Position numbers and translations under genes: made by a program
NCBI GenBank assembly: GCA_030919125.1
Contig: CP121470.1
Span: forward strand, 1,116,001 to 1,180,000
Direction of reading: 5' to 3'
DNA length: 64,000 bases
Source of the DNA: Methanoregula sp. SKADARSKE-2
Lineage (GTDB): Archaea; Halobacteriota; Methanomicrobia; Methanomicrobiales; Methanospirillaceae
The notes under the pieces: generated by a model
What the model saw: the letters and a program-made list of their open reading frames with translations, nothing else
What the model was told of the DNA's origin: nothing
Databases searched by the model: none
Shown here: piece after piece, positions 44,745 to 53,906 of the stretch
Layout of the letters: every line of letters begins with the position of its first letter
How positions within the stretch are numbered: position 1 is the first letter of the stretch

Positions 44745-45740
44745 ATGGAACGGGGACTTACTGCAGAAACAAAAGCAATCCTGATAAGTATCGGGAATGC
44801 AGCTATCGATCCATCCCTTCTTCCCGAGGATCTGAAAACAACGGCGACCGCTGGTCCGGGTGCAGGGGGCCCTTCATTTTTTATCTACTCGGGTGGACAC
44901 CGGGTCCGGCTTTCCTTGAACCCTGATTCGTCGCTTAAAGTCATTCCCTGGAAGGATGGGGTCGCGGTCACAAAAGAGGGAAACATAATCGCATTCGGTA
45001 CTCTCGAACGTCCGCTCTGCCACTGTCCGCAGCAGGCGTATATAACGGTCAGCGAGCGCTGCATTTACAATTGTAAATTTTGCCCCGTCCCGCTCGTTAA
45101 CGGGCATGCGAAGACTATAGACGAGATTATTGGAATGGTTGATGCGGCCCGCACCGCAGGAGAGATTACCGCGATATCGTTGACGAGCGGGGTTGCGGAA
45201 TCCCCTGAAAAGGAGGTTGAATACATGGTGATGGTTGTTGCAGAGCTCTCAAAACGCTACGAACTTCCCATAGGGGTCTCAGTATATCCGACGGCCAGAT
45301 CATCTCTCGATCTCTTTGCAGCCGGAGCCTATGAGGTCAAGTACAACGTAGAAACAATGAATCCGGCAATCTTTGCGACGGTCTGCCCGGGCCTCTCGCT
45401 CGATGGAATCCTCTCTACTCTGGAGGCTGCGGTGACGATTTTTGGAAGGAATCACGTTTCATCGAACTTCATCATAGGACTCGGGGAAACCGATGAATGC
45501 GTGGAACTGGGCATTGAGCGGCTTGCAGAAATGGGAGTGATTACCAACCTCCGCCCGATATCTGCACATCCGCTCAGGAAGGGAGATATCATGGTCAAGC
45601 GCTCATCATCGTACCGGATTCTCCGGCTGACCCGGAAAAACAAGGAAATTCTTGAACGGCATGGGCTCTCGGCCCTCAAGGCAAAGACGATGTGCCTTCC
45701 CTGTACAGGGTGCGACCTTGTTCCACAAAGGGATCTCTGA
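44745..45740 (+). CDS. radical SAM protein of unknown function
   Basis: A 331-residue protein. The first 90 residues lack a known fold assignment (FIYSGGHRVRLSLNPDSSLK). The radical SAM motif CIYNCKFC (Cx3Cx2C) lies near residue 107, followed by ISLTSGVAESPEKEVEYM (GGE-like position) and VKYNVETMNPAIF near 205. The C-terminus ends MCLPCTGCDLVPQRDL, three cysteines that may hold a second cluster. Overall shape resembles biotin-synthase-like methanogen proteins. It is a single gene between tRNA-Cys and an aminotransferase remnant; pathway unknown. Confidence 0.78.
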   Translation: MERGLTAETKAILISIGNAAIDPSLLPEDLKTTATAGPGAGGPSFFIYSGGHRVRLSLNPDSSLKVIPWKDGVAVTKEGNIIAFGTLERPLCHCPQQAYITVSERCIYNCKFCPVPLVNGHAKTIDEIIGMVDAARTAGEITAISLTSGVAESPEKEVEYMVMVVAELSKRYELPIGVSVYPTARSSLDLFAAGAYEVKYNVETMNPAIFATVCPGLSLDGILSTLEAAVTIFGRNHVSSNFIIGLGETDECVELGIERLAEMGVITNLRPISAHPLRKGDIMVKRSSSYRILRLTRKNKEILERHGLSALKAKTMCLPCTGCDLVPQRDL

Positions 45741-45801
45741 ATTGCAACAGCAAAATTTTCCCGTACCGAAGCGTATATCCGAAGATGAAAACCGGTACGG
45801 T

Positions 45802-46503
45802 ATGAACCCGGGAAAGAAAGCGATAACCTCACCAAATGACCCGCTCAAAAATTTCTTCGTCCGCCGTCCGTCACGGGCCGACAGTTTCACCAAGTCGGTC
45901 CTACGGGAGATGACCCGGCCCGCGCTGAAGCACAACGCGATCATCGACGAGATCTACGGGCCCATTCTCTACGATGGCAAGGAGCCACGTCCCCATTGGT
46001 ACCCTCGACGGGATGGCCTCCCGGACGATAACCATCGGGTCGTTCTCGGAGACCCACAGCGTCACCGGGGGCGTGTCGGGTATGCCCTTGCCGGTGAGGA
46101 GCTGACGGGGCGGATCCGAAAGATCCACGATTTTTTCACGGTCGGCGCACCTGTACCGCTCCAGAAGGCATCTGCGGAGGCGCTTGCGCTGCCGGAATCC
46201 TACTACCGCGTGCTTGATACAGAACACGACCGCAAGAGGCAGATCCTCTCTCCCGGGCCCCGCAAAGCCGGGCTCTCCTGCTCGCTTCCCGAAGGAGCGT
46301 AGTATATCTTCATGGACATCACCGGCTTTGGCATGAATGTTTGGGAGTTCGCCCGGTATCTGGTCGAGGAGGTCGGGGTTGCTGCGGTCCTGAAAAGTTC
46401 GTTCCCTCACCAAGGTGGCGAGACAAAACTCCGGTTCACCTTCACCAAGAAGGACGAGACGCTCGTCGAGGCGTCCAACCGGCTGGAGAGGAACGAACGT
46501 TAA
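45802..46503 (+). pseudogene. class I/II aminotransferase remnant (AspC-like)
   Basis: Only the C-terminal two thirds remains. Main frame: KKAITSPNDP, LKHNAIIDEIYGPILYDGKE. Between about 45978 and 46075 the match moves to another frame (HVPIGTLDGMASRTITIGSF, then SETHSVTGG), then returns: RVGYALAGEELTGRIRKIHD, FFTVGAPVPLQKASAEAL. A TAG at 46300-46302 replaces Tyr in PEGAYYIF, after which WEFARYLVEEVGVAAV and the normal end follow. The PLP-lysine motif SFSK reads SFSE. Two shifts, a nonsense codon, a lost catalytic lysine and a missing N-terminus show a dead gene. Confidence 0.8.
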
Positions 46504-46766
46504 GGGGGATGGAGAGAGAAAATTACCGGTCTTCCGCCAGGATTTATCGTTTTTCTGCCCTGGGTTCTCATTCTCCTGTAATTTGGCGGTTACCGGGATC
46601 TCTTTCAGCTGGTATCAATAACGTCTCAATATTTAAGCCTGATTCAGCCAAAACTTACAGAGAGCTCCTGCCGATCCCCGCCGGACTGGACCGTTCGTCG
46701 CGGGAAATGGCTTTATCGCACAGTTCGATAAGAAAAAGTCAGCCTGCGATCATCGAAACGATAAAC

Positions 46767-47687
46767 ATGGATTTCCTCACCGTAATCTCTGCAATTCTCC
46801 TTCTCTTCCTGATCATAGGGATCGGGTACGTCCTGCGGAGACACGGTTCTCTCAACAGTTCCAGGGTCCACGGGCTCTCCCATATCCTCGTCAACATCGC
46901 CCTCCCCGCGCTTACGATCAGCAGCATGCAGATCCCGTATACCGAAGCTTCGGCAGGAATCGCGGACAGCACCCTCACCCTCGCATTCGGGTACTACATC
47001 GGAGCGTTCTTCCTGGGCCTCGTCATCTGCCATTTCCTCCCTTCAACCAAAGCGGAGAAGGGGGTATTCCGGTTCATGCTCGTCTTTCCGAATGTTGGAT
47101 TCATGGGGATCCCGGTCTCGGCGGCAATACTTGGACATGACGCCCTCTTCTACGTCATCCTCTTCAACCTCCCCTTCAACCTGCTGGTCTTTACTATGGG
47201 CGTCTCCCTTCTCGCCCACGGCCGACCCGGGAAACTCGATCCAAAACTTCTCCTTACTCCGGGGCTTGTCGCATCCATCATCGGCCTCGCCTTCTTTCTT
47301 CTGGGGTACGACATCCCGTTCCCGGCCGATGCCGCCCTGCGCTGGATCGGCGAGGCCACAACCCCGCTTGCCATGATTATCGTTGGCGCCATGCTCGCGA
47401 CCCTCCCGGTCTCGCGGCTTGCTGGGGACTGGCGGATCGCGCTCATCTCTGGCCTGAGGCTTCTTCTCCTCCCGATCCTTGCCTTTCTCATTCTCACCCC
47501 GTTTATCCACGACAAGCTCCTGCTGGGTACCGTCGTTCTCCTTATCGCGATGCCGGTGGCGGTAAATACGGTGCTGCTCTCCGAGGAGTATAAAGTGGAC
47601 GCGACCCTGGCATCCCAGGGGGTCTTCCTCTCGACCGTCCTCTGCCTCGCGACCATCCCCCTGCTCGAACTCTTCCTCTTTGCTTAA
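46767..47687 (+). CDS. AEC-family (auxin efflux carrier type) permease
   Basis: A 306-residue membrane protein with about ten hydrophobic helices. It starts MDFLTVISAILLLFLIIGIG, contains RVHGLSHILVNIALPALTIS near residue 35 and the paired LVFPNVGFMGIPVSAAILG near 110, the AEC hallmark. Family members move organic acids or other metabolites; substrate unknown. I use ATG 46767; upstream sequence is non-coding and includes a CAATATTTAAG promoter-like box at about 46628. It stands alone between pseudogenes. Confidence 0.88.
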   Translation: MDFLTVISAILLLFLIIGIGYVLRRHGSLNSSRVHGLSHILVNIALPALTISSMQIPYTEASAGIADSTLTLAFGYYIGAFFLGLVICHFLPSTKAEKGVFRFMLVFPNVGFMGIPVSAAILGHDALFYVILFNLPFNLLVFTMGVSLLAHGRPGKLDPKLLLTPGLVASIIGLAFFLLGYDIPFPADAALRWIGEATTPLAMIIVGAMLATLPVSRLAGDWRIALISGLRLLLLPILAFLILTPFIHDKLLLGTVVLLIAMPVAVNTVLLSEEYKVDATLASQGVFLSTVLCLATIPLLELFLFA

Positions 47688-47752
47688 ACGATCCTATGAA
47701 GGGTGGTACATCCTTTGCCGGAAGCAGAAGTTACCGGAGAACGGCTTACGCT

Positions 47753-47941
47753 ATGAAAGATAAGCCGGATCAGAACCTTTCGGCCCCGTTATCCAAACAG
47801 AAAGTCGCCGTGTGCGCTGACGGCCCGTACTTCGTCACCGGTTCAGTCCCTCGTGCCAGAGCTGAAAATTACGCACGATACAGGTGGCTATCCCATCGGC
47901 TGGAAGGAGGAAGAGCGAGGCATGCCGAAGGGGTTACCGGG
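47753..47941 (+). pseudogene. truncated, frameshifted CDGSH iron-sulfur protein
   Basis: ATG 47753 starts MKDKPDQNLSAPLSKQKVAV, then CADGPYFVTGSVP; the match then continues one frame over as LVPELKITHDTGGYPIGWKE, EERGMPKG. This is the N-terminal domain of archaeal CDGSH proteins (GPYxVxGxVPL...GxPxxW). The CxCx...CDGxH cluster segment that should follow is absent, and the frame runs into the 3' end of the dead copper ATPase. No functional cluster protein can be made. Confidence 0.55.
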
Positions 47942-50081
47942 TCAACCGGGCTCTGCTTTAAAAAAAATCCCTTGTTTTTGTATCCCCAACTTTACCTCGG
48001 GAACATACGTCTTGAGCAGCAGCGAGAGGCTCACCACCGTTACCGAACTCAGTGCCATCGCAAAGGCACCAAACTCAGGACGGAACGTAATCCCGAACGG
48101 GAGATACAGGATACCGGCAGCGACCGGTATCAGGGCCGCATTGTAGGCAAACGCCCAGAAGATATTTCCCCGGATCCGGCCCATGACCTTCTTCGAGAGC
48201 TGGATTGCGGCGACCGAATCGAGAAGGTCGTCCCGGATCAGGACAATATCCCCGCTCTCGATTGCAACATCCGTCCCTCCGCCAATTGCGATCCCTACAT
48301 CCGATTGTGCAAGTGCAGGTGCATCGTTGATCCCGTCGCCCACAAACGCGACAATCTCTCCCTGCTCCTGGAGTCTTTTTACTTCCTCTGCCTTATCCAG
48401 CGGCAGGTCTCGGCAATGACCGTCTCGATCCCTATCTATCGGGCAATGGCTTCCGCGGTGCGCCGGTTGTCACCGGTGATCATGACAATTTTCTTCCCCA
48501 TGGTTTTCAGGGCAGCCACTGCAGCCTTCGACGTCTCCTTAAGGGGATCGGCGATGGCGAGAATTCCCGCCACCTGCCCGCCGGCAGTGATGAGGACTGC
48601 TGTTTTGCCATCCCCTTCAAATCGGACCAGCGCCTCTTCTGCGTTCCCGGGCACCACATCAGGATGCCCAGCTCCGCCCCGCGCTCGACCCCTACCGTGA
48701 CCGCAGTCGGCGTGGCAAGCCCGAGGGCGCACGGGCAGGCTATGACAAGGACGGAGATAAGCGCCGTGAGCGCAAAGCGCAGTCCCACTCCAAGGATGAA
48801 ATACCACACAATGAATGCGAGTGCTGCGATCCCAAGGACCGTGGGAATAAAGTACGTGACCGCGAGGTCGGCGATCCGCTGGACCTGCGGCTTTGACCCC
48901 TGGACCTCCTCGACGAGCTGGATGATCTGGGCAAGGACCGTCTCCCTCCCGACCTCCTTTGCCTTTACGGAGAGGACACCATCCTGGTTGATCGTCCCGG
49001 CCACGACATTGCTCCCGCGCCCCTTCCGGACCGGCACCGGTTCCCCGGTTATCATCGACTCGTCGACGTAACTTGCACCGGCCACGACATCGCCGTCGAC
49101 GGGGATCTTCCCCCCGGGCTTTACTATCACAATATCATCCACGATGACGTCCTCGATCGGGTGCTCTTCTTCGATGCCGTCCCGGACTACGGTCGCTCTC
49201 TTCGGCATCAGCCCGGAGAACTTCGTGATGGCATCTGATGTCCTTCTCTTGGCCCGGGCTTCGAGATATCGCCCGAGCATGAGGAACGCAGCGAGCATGA
49301 TCGCCGTATCGTAGAACATGAACTCGGTGGTCAGGATCATCCCGAACGTTCCGAGGACGCTTGCGACAAACGACATCCCGGTACCCATCGCATACATAAC
49401 GTCCATGTTCAGCGTCCGGTTACTGAGCGCCATGCGGGCGGCCCGGAAGATAGGGGAGGCGACGTAGACAAAAACCGGCGTGGCGATGACGAGCATGATG
49501 TACGCGAGGGTCTGCGTCGTTATCGGAAGGGGCACCCGCATCGCCGCCATCAGGGGGGTACTGACCGCAAAACCCACCATGAACCGGAGGAATTTGTCGT
49601 GGAGATCGCGATCCCGCACCCGTTTTTCAGTCTCCCCACTCACTTCCCCGGCGATCCCGAGGTACTGGTAACCCGCGCCCTCTATCGTTTTTTTCATCTC
49701 ATCGATGGTTGTGAGGGATGGGTTATAGATGACGGAAGCCTTCTCGGTGGCAAGGTTTACGGATGCGGACACAACCCCGCGGAGTTCCTTAAGTGAGGCC
49801 TCGATGGTCTTGATGCACGTCGCGCACATTATGCCACCCACCTTTACCGTCACTTCGTGATTGACAACCTCATACCCCGCGTCGCAAAGAGCCCGTTCGA
49901 GATCGGTAAGTTTGACCTTCGCAGGATCATACTCCACCCAACAGGAATCGGTGCCGAAATTTACCTGCGCACCGGTCACATCCTTGAGCTTTGCCAAGGC
50001 TTCCTCGATATTGAGAGCGCAGGTGGCAGAGCTCATCCCGGAAATTTTCAGCTCGGCTCTCTTCTTCTCCGCGTCCATCAT
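47942..50081 (-). pseudogene. copA: copper-type P1B ATPase (CopA) pseudogene lacking the phosphorylation site
   Basis: From ATG 50081: two HMA domains (first with ATC and its first Cys changed to Ser, second with MCATC), membrane part, TGE loop ([13 protein letters not shown] near residue 355) and [20 protein letters not shown] near 470. Right after GAELGIL the sequence jumps to the late P domain in another frame ([34 protein letters not shown]), so the segment with DKTGT is deleted. A TAG follows EAIAR (CAG expected), then another shift, then [20 protein letters not shown] and the last helices. Non-functional as a pump. Confidence 0.88.
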
Positions 50082-50277
50082 GGGTGACTTCCTCTGCTGA
50101 CCGGGTTGTCGTGATATATATTTAGATTCTCGGAGGTTATGCAGATCCGGTCAGCCCGGGTTTCAGGAAAAATCCCGGCAATATCTCTAGAAGAACTTCC
50201 GTCCCTCCGGAAAAGCGCGATCAGACCTGATCTGTTATATCGTACTAGGTGAACTGAGAGATCAGAGGAGGCATGAA

Positions 50278-50418
50278 ATGGCAGTCGATCCGATTTGTAA
50301 GATGACCGTTGATGAAAAGACCGCAAAATACACCAGCGAATACAAGGGGAAGAAGTATTACCTCTGTGCTCCGGGCTGCAAGAAGAGGTTTGATGCTGAC
50401 CCGGCTACATATGCCTAA
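50278..50418 (+). CDS. YHS-domain protein
   Basis: A 46-residue gene: MAVDPICKMTVDEKTAKYTS, then EYKGKKYYLCAPGCKKRFDA. DPICxM, YYLCAPGCKKRF and DP mark a YHS metal-binding domain, often found alone or fused to copper ATPases. GGAGG precedes ATG 50278 by 7 bp, and TTATATCG near 50235 may be the promoter. It is divergent from the dead copA, so it probably belonged to a copper-handling pair. Confidence 0.85.
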   Translation: MAVDPICKMTVDEKTAKYTSEYKGKKYYLCAPGCKKRFDADPATYA

Positions 50419-50469
50419 TTCCCTGCTGACAAAAACCTGAACAAAACATCTCTCCGGGACCTCCCGGAT

Positions 50470-50895
50470 CTAATTCTTACCCATCCCGCATCCGTGCGGG
50501 TGCTCGCCCGGCACCCACCGGTCGCCATCCTTCCGGAGCTCCTTCTTCCAGATCGGGACCCCGGCCTTGATCGTCTCGATGATATAACGCGATCCTTCGT
50601 ACGCTTCCTTCCGGTGACCGGCGCCGACGATGATGATCAGGATGTTCTCACCGATCGCAAGCCTGCCGATCCGGTGGATGATGTCAACCGAGAGGAGACC
50701 AAATTTTGCCTTCGCATCTGAGGCTATCTGTTCGAGTTCTCTTAAGGCGACCTCTTCATAGGACTCGAGTTCCATCTCACAGATGTCGTCATCCCGGACG
50801 ATACCATCGAAGAGAACGATTGCCCCCATGCCGCGCTGTTTGGCATCATTGATGAGGTTCCCGATATCCACATCTTCCTTCTGGATGGCGATCAT
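50470..50895 (-). CDS. moaE: molybdopterin synthase catalytic subunit MoaE
   Basis: A 141-residue protein: GAIVLFDGIVRDDD near residue 24, HRIGRLAIGENILIIIVGAG near 74, HRKEAYEGSRYIIETIKAGV and PIWKKELRKDGDRWV near 115, the conserved MoaE active-site lysines. It adds the dithiolene sulfurs to cPMP using MoaD thiocarboxylate. It follows the MoaD-like gene by 18 bp on the same strand. moaC is at 8 kb. Confidence 0.95.
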   Translation of the reverse strand: MIAIQKEDVDIGNLINDAKQRGMGAIVLFDGIVRDDDICEMELESYEEVALRELEQIASDAKAKFGLLSVDIIHRIGRLAIGENILIIIVGAGHRKEAYEGSRYIIETIKAGVPIWKKELRKDGDRWVPGEHPHGCGMGKN

Positions 50896-50913
50896 TGCTG
50901 CCCCCGCCTCTCT

Positions 50914-51192
50914 TCAGCCGCCGGCAACCGGGGGGAATACTGCTACTTCATCGCCATCGGTGACGAGAATTTTTTCGGCATCAGCAGTGTCGACGCGTTT
51001 TGTGTTCCGCATCAGGATGACAAACTCGCGGAAAGCACCCTGCTCATCAAAGATGGCATCGTATCCTTCCTTGTTCTCTCCCGCAACATCTTTGACAAGA
51101 CCGGAGAGGGTCATCCCAGGAGCCGGCGTTGCCAGTACATCGGTTCCGAGCAGTTCCCGGAACCGTGCAAAAAAACGGATCTTTACGCTCAT
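50914..51192 (-). CDS. moaD: MoaD/SAMP-type ubiquitin-like sulfur carrier
   Basis: A 92-residue beta-grasp protein starting MSVKIRFFARFRELLGTDVL and ending DEVAVFPPVAGG. The C-terminal GlyGly is the site of adenylation and thiocarboxylation. MoaD family length is 80-95. I chose ATG 51192, removing a charged N-terminal extension. It lies between moeB and moaE, which indicates molybdopterin synthesis; a second role as protein modifier (SAMP) is known for haloarchaeal relatives. Confidence 0.9.
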   Translation of the reverse strand: MSVKIRFFARFRELLGTDVLATPAPGMTLSGLVKDVAGENKEGYDAIFDEQGAFREFVILMRNTKRVDTADAEKILVTDGDEVAVFPPVAGG

Positions 51193-51256
51193 CGTTCTTT
51201 CCTTCTCTGTTTCTGCTTCTTTATCAGAATATTCGAAATCGTTCATCCAACCTGTT

Positions 51257-52012
51257 TTAGTTCAACCGCAGTTCTCTTCCCCTGGGTTTTCCGGTACCGC
51301 AGGCTGCGCAGCAGGAATTGGCTTCAACACAGATCTCCTCTGACCGGGACTCCAGCCCGTCCCAGATGAAGAGCCGGCCGGTAAGAAGGTTTCCCCGTCC
51401 AAGGAGATATTTCAGAACCTCGGTTGCCTGGATCATGCCGATGCACCCGGGCGTGACCCCGACCACCGGGAAGACCTCTTTTGGCGGCGCTTTTGGAAAG
51501 ATACAGGCAAGACAAGGGCTCTTCCCGGGGAGGATGGTCGTTGCCTGGCCATAGAACCCGCGGATAGCGCCGTGAAAAAGAGGAATTTTTTTCCGGAGGG
51601 CAACGTCGTTCAGGAGATACCGTGTGGTGAAATTGTCCATCGCATCGACAATGCCATCCGCGGTCCCGATCATCTGGTCCGCGTTCGTCTCGTCAATTTT
51701 CTCATCTCTTGCGGTGACGACGATATCCGGGTTGATCTCTCGGAGTTTCTCCTCAGCGGATGCCGTCTTCTTCTTCCCGACATCCCGATCAAAATGAAGG
51801 ATCTGCCGGTTGAGGTTGGACTGGTCGACCACGTCCATGTCGACGATGGTTATGTGCCCAACCCCGGCGACCCCAAGATAGATCGAGACCGGGGAACCAA
51901 GGCCCCCGGCACCCGCGATGAAGATATGGGCCTTTTTGAGTTTTTCCTGCCCTTCATCGCCAAACAGCATCATCTGGCGCTTGTACCGCTCCCGTTCCCG
52001 TTCCGTTATCAT
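51257..52012 (-). CDS. moeB: MoeB/ThiF/E1-like adenylyltransferase
   Basis: A 251-residue E1-like protein: RYKRQMMLFGDEGQEKLKKA at residue 8, ATP site IAGAGGLGSPVSIYLGVAGV near 31, DQSNLNRQILH near 64, DAMDNFTTRYLLND near 127, the zinc cysteines CLACIFP near 175 and CCAACG near 238. It activates the GlyGly end of the MoaD-like carriers. It follows nifU by 39 bp on the same strand. Confidence 0.94.
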   Translation of the reverse strand: MITERERERYKRQMMLFGDEGQEKLKKAHIFIAGAGGLGSPVSIYLGVAGVGHITIVDMDVVDQSNLNRQILHFDRDVGKKKTASAEEKLREINPDIVVTARDEKIDETNADQMIGTADGIVDAMDNFTTRYLLNDVALRKKIPLFHGAIRGFYGQATTILPGKSPCLACIFPKAPPKEVFPVVGVTPGCIGMIQATEVLKYLLGRGNLLTGRLFIWDGLESRSEEICVEANSCCAACGTGKPRGRELRLN

Positions 52013-52051
52013 CGGTCACAGTTCTCCGATATGAGTTTTAAACGGATGCGC

Positions 52052-52486
52052 TCAGTGCTGGCACTCCACGTCATTGTCGTGATCGTGGATGTGCAGGTTT
52101 TTCTCCTCCCATTCGGGAAGGCTGTGTCGTCTCCGGTAGTCATTGATCGCCTTGTGGATTCCCCCCTCGGCAAGGACCGAGCAGTGCATCTTTATGGGGG
52201 GCAGGCCTTCGAGCGCCTCCGCAACCGCCTTGTTCGAGACCTCCCAGGCCTCTTCGAGCGTTTTTCCCCGGACAAGCTCGGTAGCCATGCTGCTCGATGC
52301 GATCGCTGCCCCGCACCCGAAAGTCTTGAACTTTGCATCTACGACGATGTTGTTCTTGATCTTCAGGGTGATCTTCATAATATCGCCGCAGGAGGGGTTT
52401 CCGACTTCACCGATACCATCGGCGTCCTCTATCTCCCCGACATTCCTGGGGTTCTTGAAATGATCCATCACTTTGTCGCTATACAT
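52052..52486 (-). CDS. nifU: IscU/NifU-type Fe-S scaffold protein
   Basis: A 144-residue scaffold: YSDKVMDHFKNPRNVGEIED at the start, GNPSCGDIMKITLKIKNN with the first Cys near 33, FKTFGCGAAIASSSMATELV with the second near 59, and KMHCSVLAEGGIHKAINDY with the third near 101. These three cysteines assemble the cluster. The C-terminal HIHDHDND is His/Asp-rich. Its start overlaps the nifS 3' end by 8 bp, so the desulfurase and scaffold are co-translated. Confidence 0.95.
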   Translation of the reverse strand: MYSDKVMDHFKNPRNVGEIEDADGIGEVGNPSCGDIMKITLKIKNNIVVDAKFKTFGCGAAIASSSMATELVRGKTLEEAWEVSNKAVAEALEGLPPIKMHCSVLAEGGIHKAINDYRRRHSLPEWEEKNLHIHDHDNDVECQH

Positions 52487-53675
52487 CGCACCTCCGATCC
52501 TTCTCGGTTTTCTGATGCAGCGGAGACATCTCCCTCAACTTTGATACAACCTTCGGGAGCACGTCCAGGATCACATCCACATCACCGGGCTTGTTCGCGT
52601 CGCCGAGCGTGAGCCGGAGCGAGCCGTGGGAGATCTCAACCGGCAGGCCGGTCGCGAGGAGGACGTGGGAGGGTTCGAGCGATCCGGAGGTACAGGCGCT
52701 TCCCGTTGAGGCACAGATCCCCACGTCATCGAGCCAGATGAGTATCGACTCTCCTTCGATAAACTCGAAACTGATATTGATATTTCCCGGGAGGCGCTTC
52801 TCCGGGTGGCCGTTGATCCGTGCATAAGGGATCTTCTCAAGAATTCCGGTAACGAGACGATCCCGCATCGCGGCGACCCGGGCGCTGTGCCCGGGGATGT
52901 CAGCGGTCGCGAGTTCGATCGCTCTCCCAAGCCCGACGATACCCGGAATATTCTCGGTCCCCGCCCTGCGCCTTTTCTCCTGCCCGCCACCGTGGAGGAG
53001 GTTCTCGATACGAACACCTTTTTTGATGTAGAGAGCCCCGATGCCTTTGGGGCCATAGAATTTGTGGGCAGAGAGGGAGAGGAGATCGATGTTCTGGGCT
53101 TTCACGTCAATGGGGACGCTCCCGATCGCCTGGACCGCATCGGTGTGGAAATAGACATTGTGCTTCCGGGCGATGGCACCGAGTTCGGCTATAGGTTCGA
53201 TGGTCCCAATCTCGTTATTCGCGTACATTATGGTGACAAGGATCGTCCTGTCCGTGATCGCCTTCTCGAGATCCTCCGGGCTGACCATCCCGTTCCGGTC
53301 AACCGGGAGATAGGTAACCTCGAACCCCTCCTTTTCGAGGAACTGGCAGGAGTGGAGAACCGCGTGGTGCTCGATCTTCGAGGTTATGATATGGTTCCCC
53401 CGCTTGCGGTTGGCCAAGGCAACCCCTTTGATCGCCCAGTTGTCAGATTCCGTACCGCCACCGGTGAAGTAGATCTCGTCCTGCTCGGCACCGAGTGCCG
53501 TTGCGACTTGGATCCGTGATCGCTCGATCGCCTCCTTCGTCACCCTGGCGATGCTGTAGACCGATGAAGGGTTACCGAAATGCTCGGTGAAATACGGGAG
53601 CATTGCGGATACTACGTCGGGACGGGTGAACGTGGTCGCTGCGTGATCCATATAGATGATGCGTCTCTCTGCCAT
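52479..53675 (-). CDS. nifS: cysteine desulfurase NifS/IscS
   Basis: A 398-residue PLP enzyme: YMDHAATTFTRPDVVSAMLP at residue 8, HHAVLHSCQFLE near 105, THSDAVQA-like FHTDAVQAIGS near 178, the PLP lysine LSLSAHKFYGPKGIGALY near 203 and the active-site cysteine loop STGSACTSGSLEPSHVLL near 330. It provides persulfide sulfur for NifU and probably for thiolation and molybdopterin genes nearby. It is the first gene of the minus-strand run nifS-nifU-moeB-moaD-moaE. Confidence 0.96.
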   Translation of the reverse strand: MAERRIIYMDHAATTFTRPDVVSAMLPYFTEHFGNPSSVYSIARVTKEAIERSRIQVATALGAEQDEIYFTGGGTESDNWAIKGVALANRKRGNHIITSKIEHHAVLHSCQFLEKEGFEVTYLPVDRNGMVSPEDLEKAITDRTILVTIMYANNEIGTIEPIAELGAIARKHNVYFHTDAVQAIGSVPIDVKAQNIDLLSLSAHKFYGPKGIGALYIKKGVRIENLLHGGGQEKRRRAGTENIPGIVGLGRAIELATADIPGHSARVAAMRDRLVTGILEKIPYARINGHPEKRLPGNINISFEFIEGESILIWLDDVGICASTGSACTSGSLEPSHVLLATGLPVEISHGSLRLTLGDANKPGDVDVILDVLPKVVSKLREMSPLHQKTEKDRRCDV

Positions 53676-53848
53676 TCTCCACCTTCTACCTGAATATGTG
53701 CACGGATCTCGGGATTATTCTTTCCCCTTTGGTGTTCCCGGAACATCAATGAAAGTGTCCCCCGGGAAAAACGATACGCGATCCAGATTCATAAGGAAGA
53801 TCCCCCGGGGGCGAATGGGAAGGTTTTTCTTGTTCTGCACCCCATTCA

Positions 53849-53879
53849 CAATTGTTAATTGCAATAAGTTATATTGCAA
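53849..53879. promoter_or_regulatory. candidate operator: nested inverted repeats
   Basis: Two overlapping dyads lie between the divergent nifS and HTH genes. CAATT-GTT-AATTG occupies 53849-53861, and TTGCAAT, 7-bp spacer, ATTGCAA occupies 53859-53879. Both are perfect. The second includes a TATA-like GTTATATT (about 53868-53875), roughly 35 bp before the HTH start. A factor bound here would block initiation on the HTH-larE-fdhD side and could reach the nifS promoter. Confidence 0.6.
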
Positions 53880-53906
53880 CTGGGATAACTTAAAGGTTGT
53901 GATACG

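Noticed and set aside
47942..48700. Plus-strand open frames over the copA 3' half.
   Set aside because: The minus-strand translation shows ATPase motifs ([22 protein letters not shown]), so the plus-strand frames are shadows.
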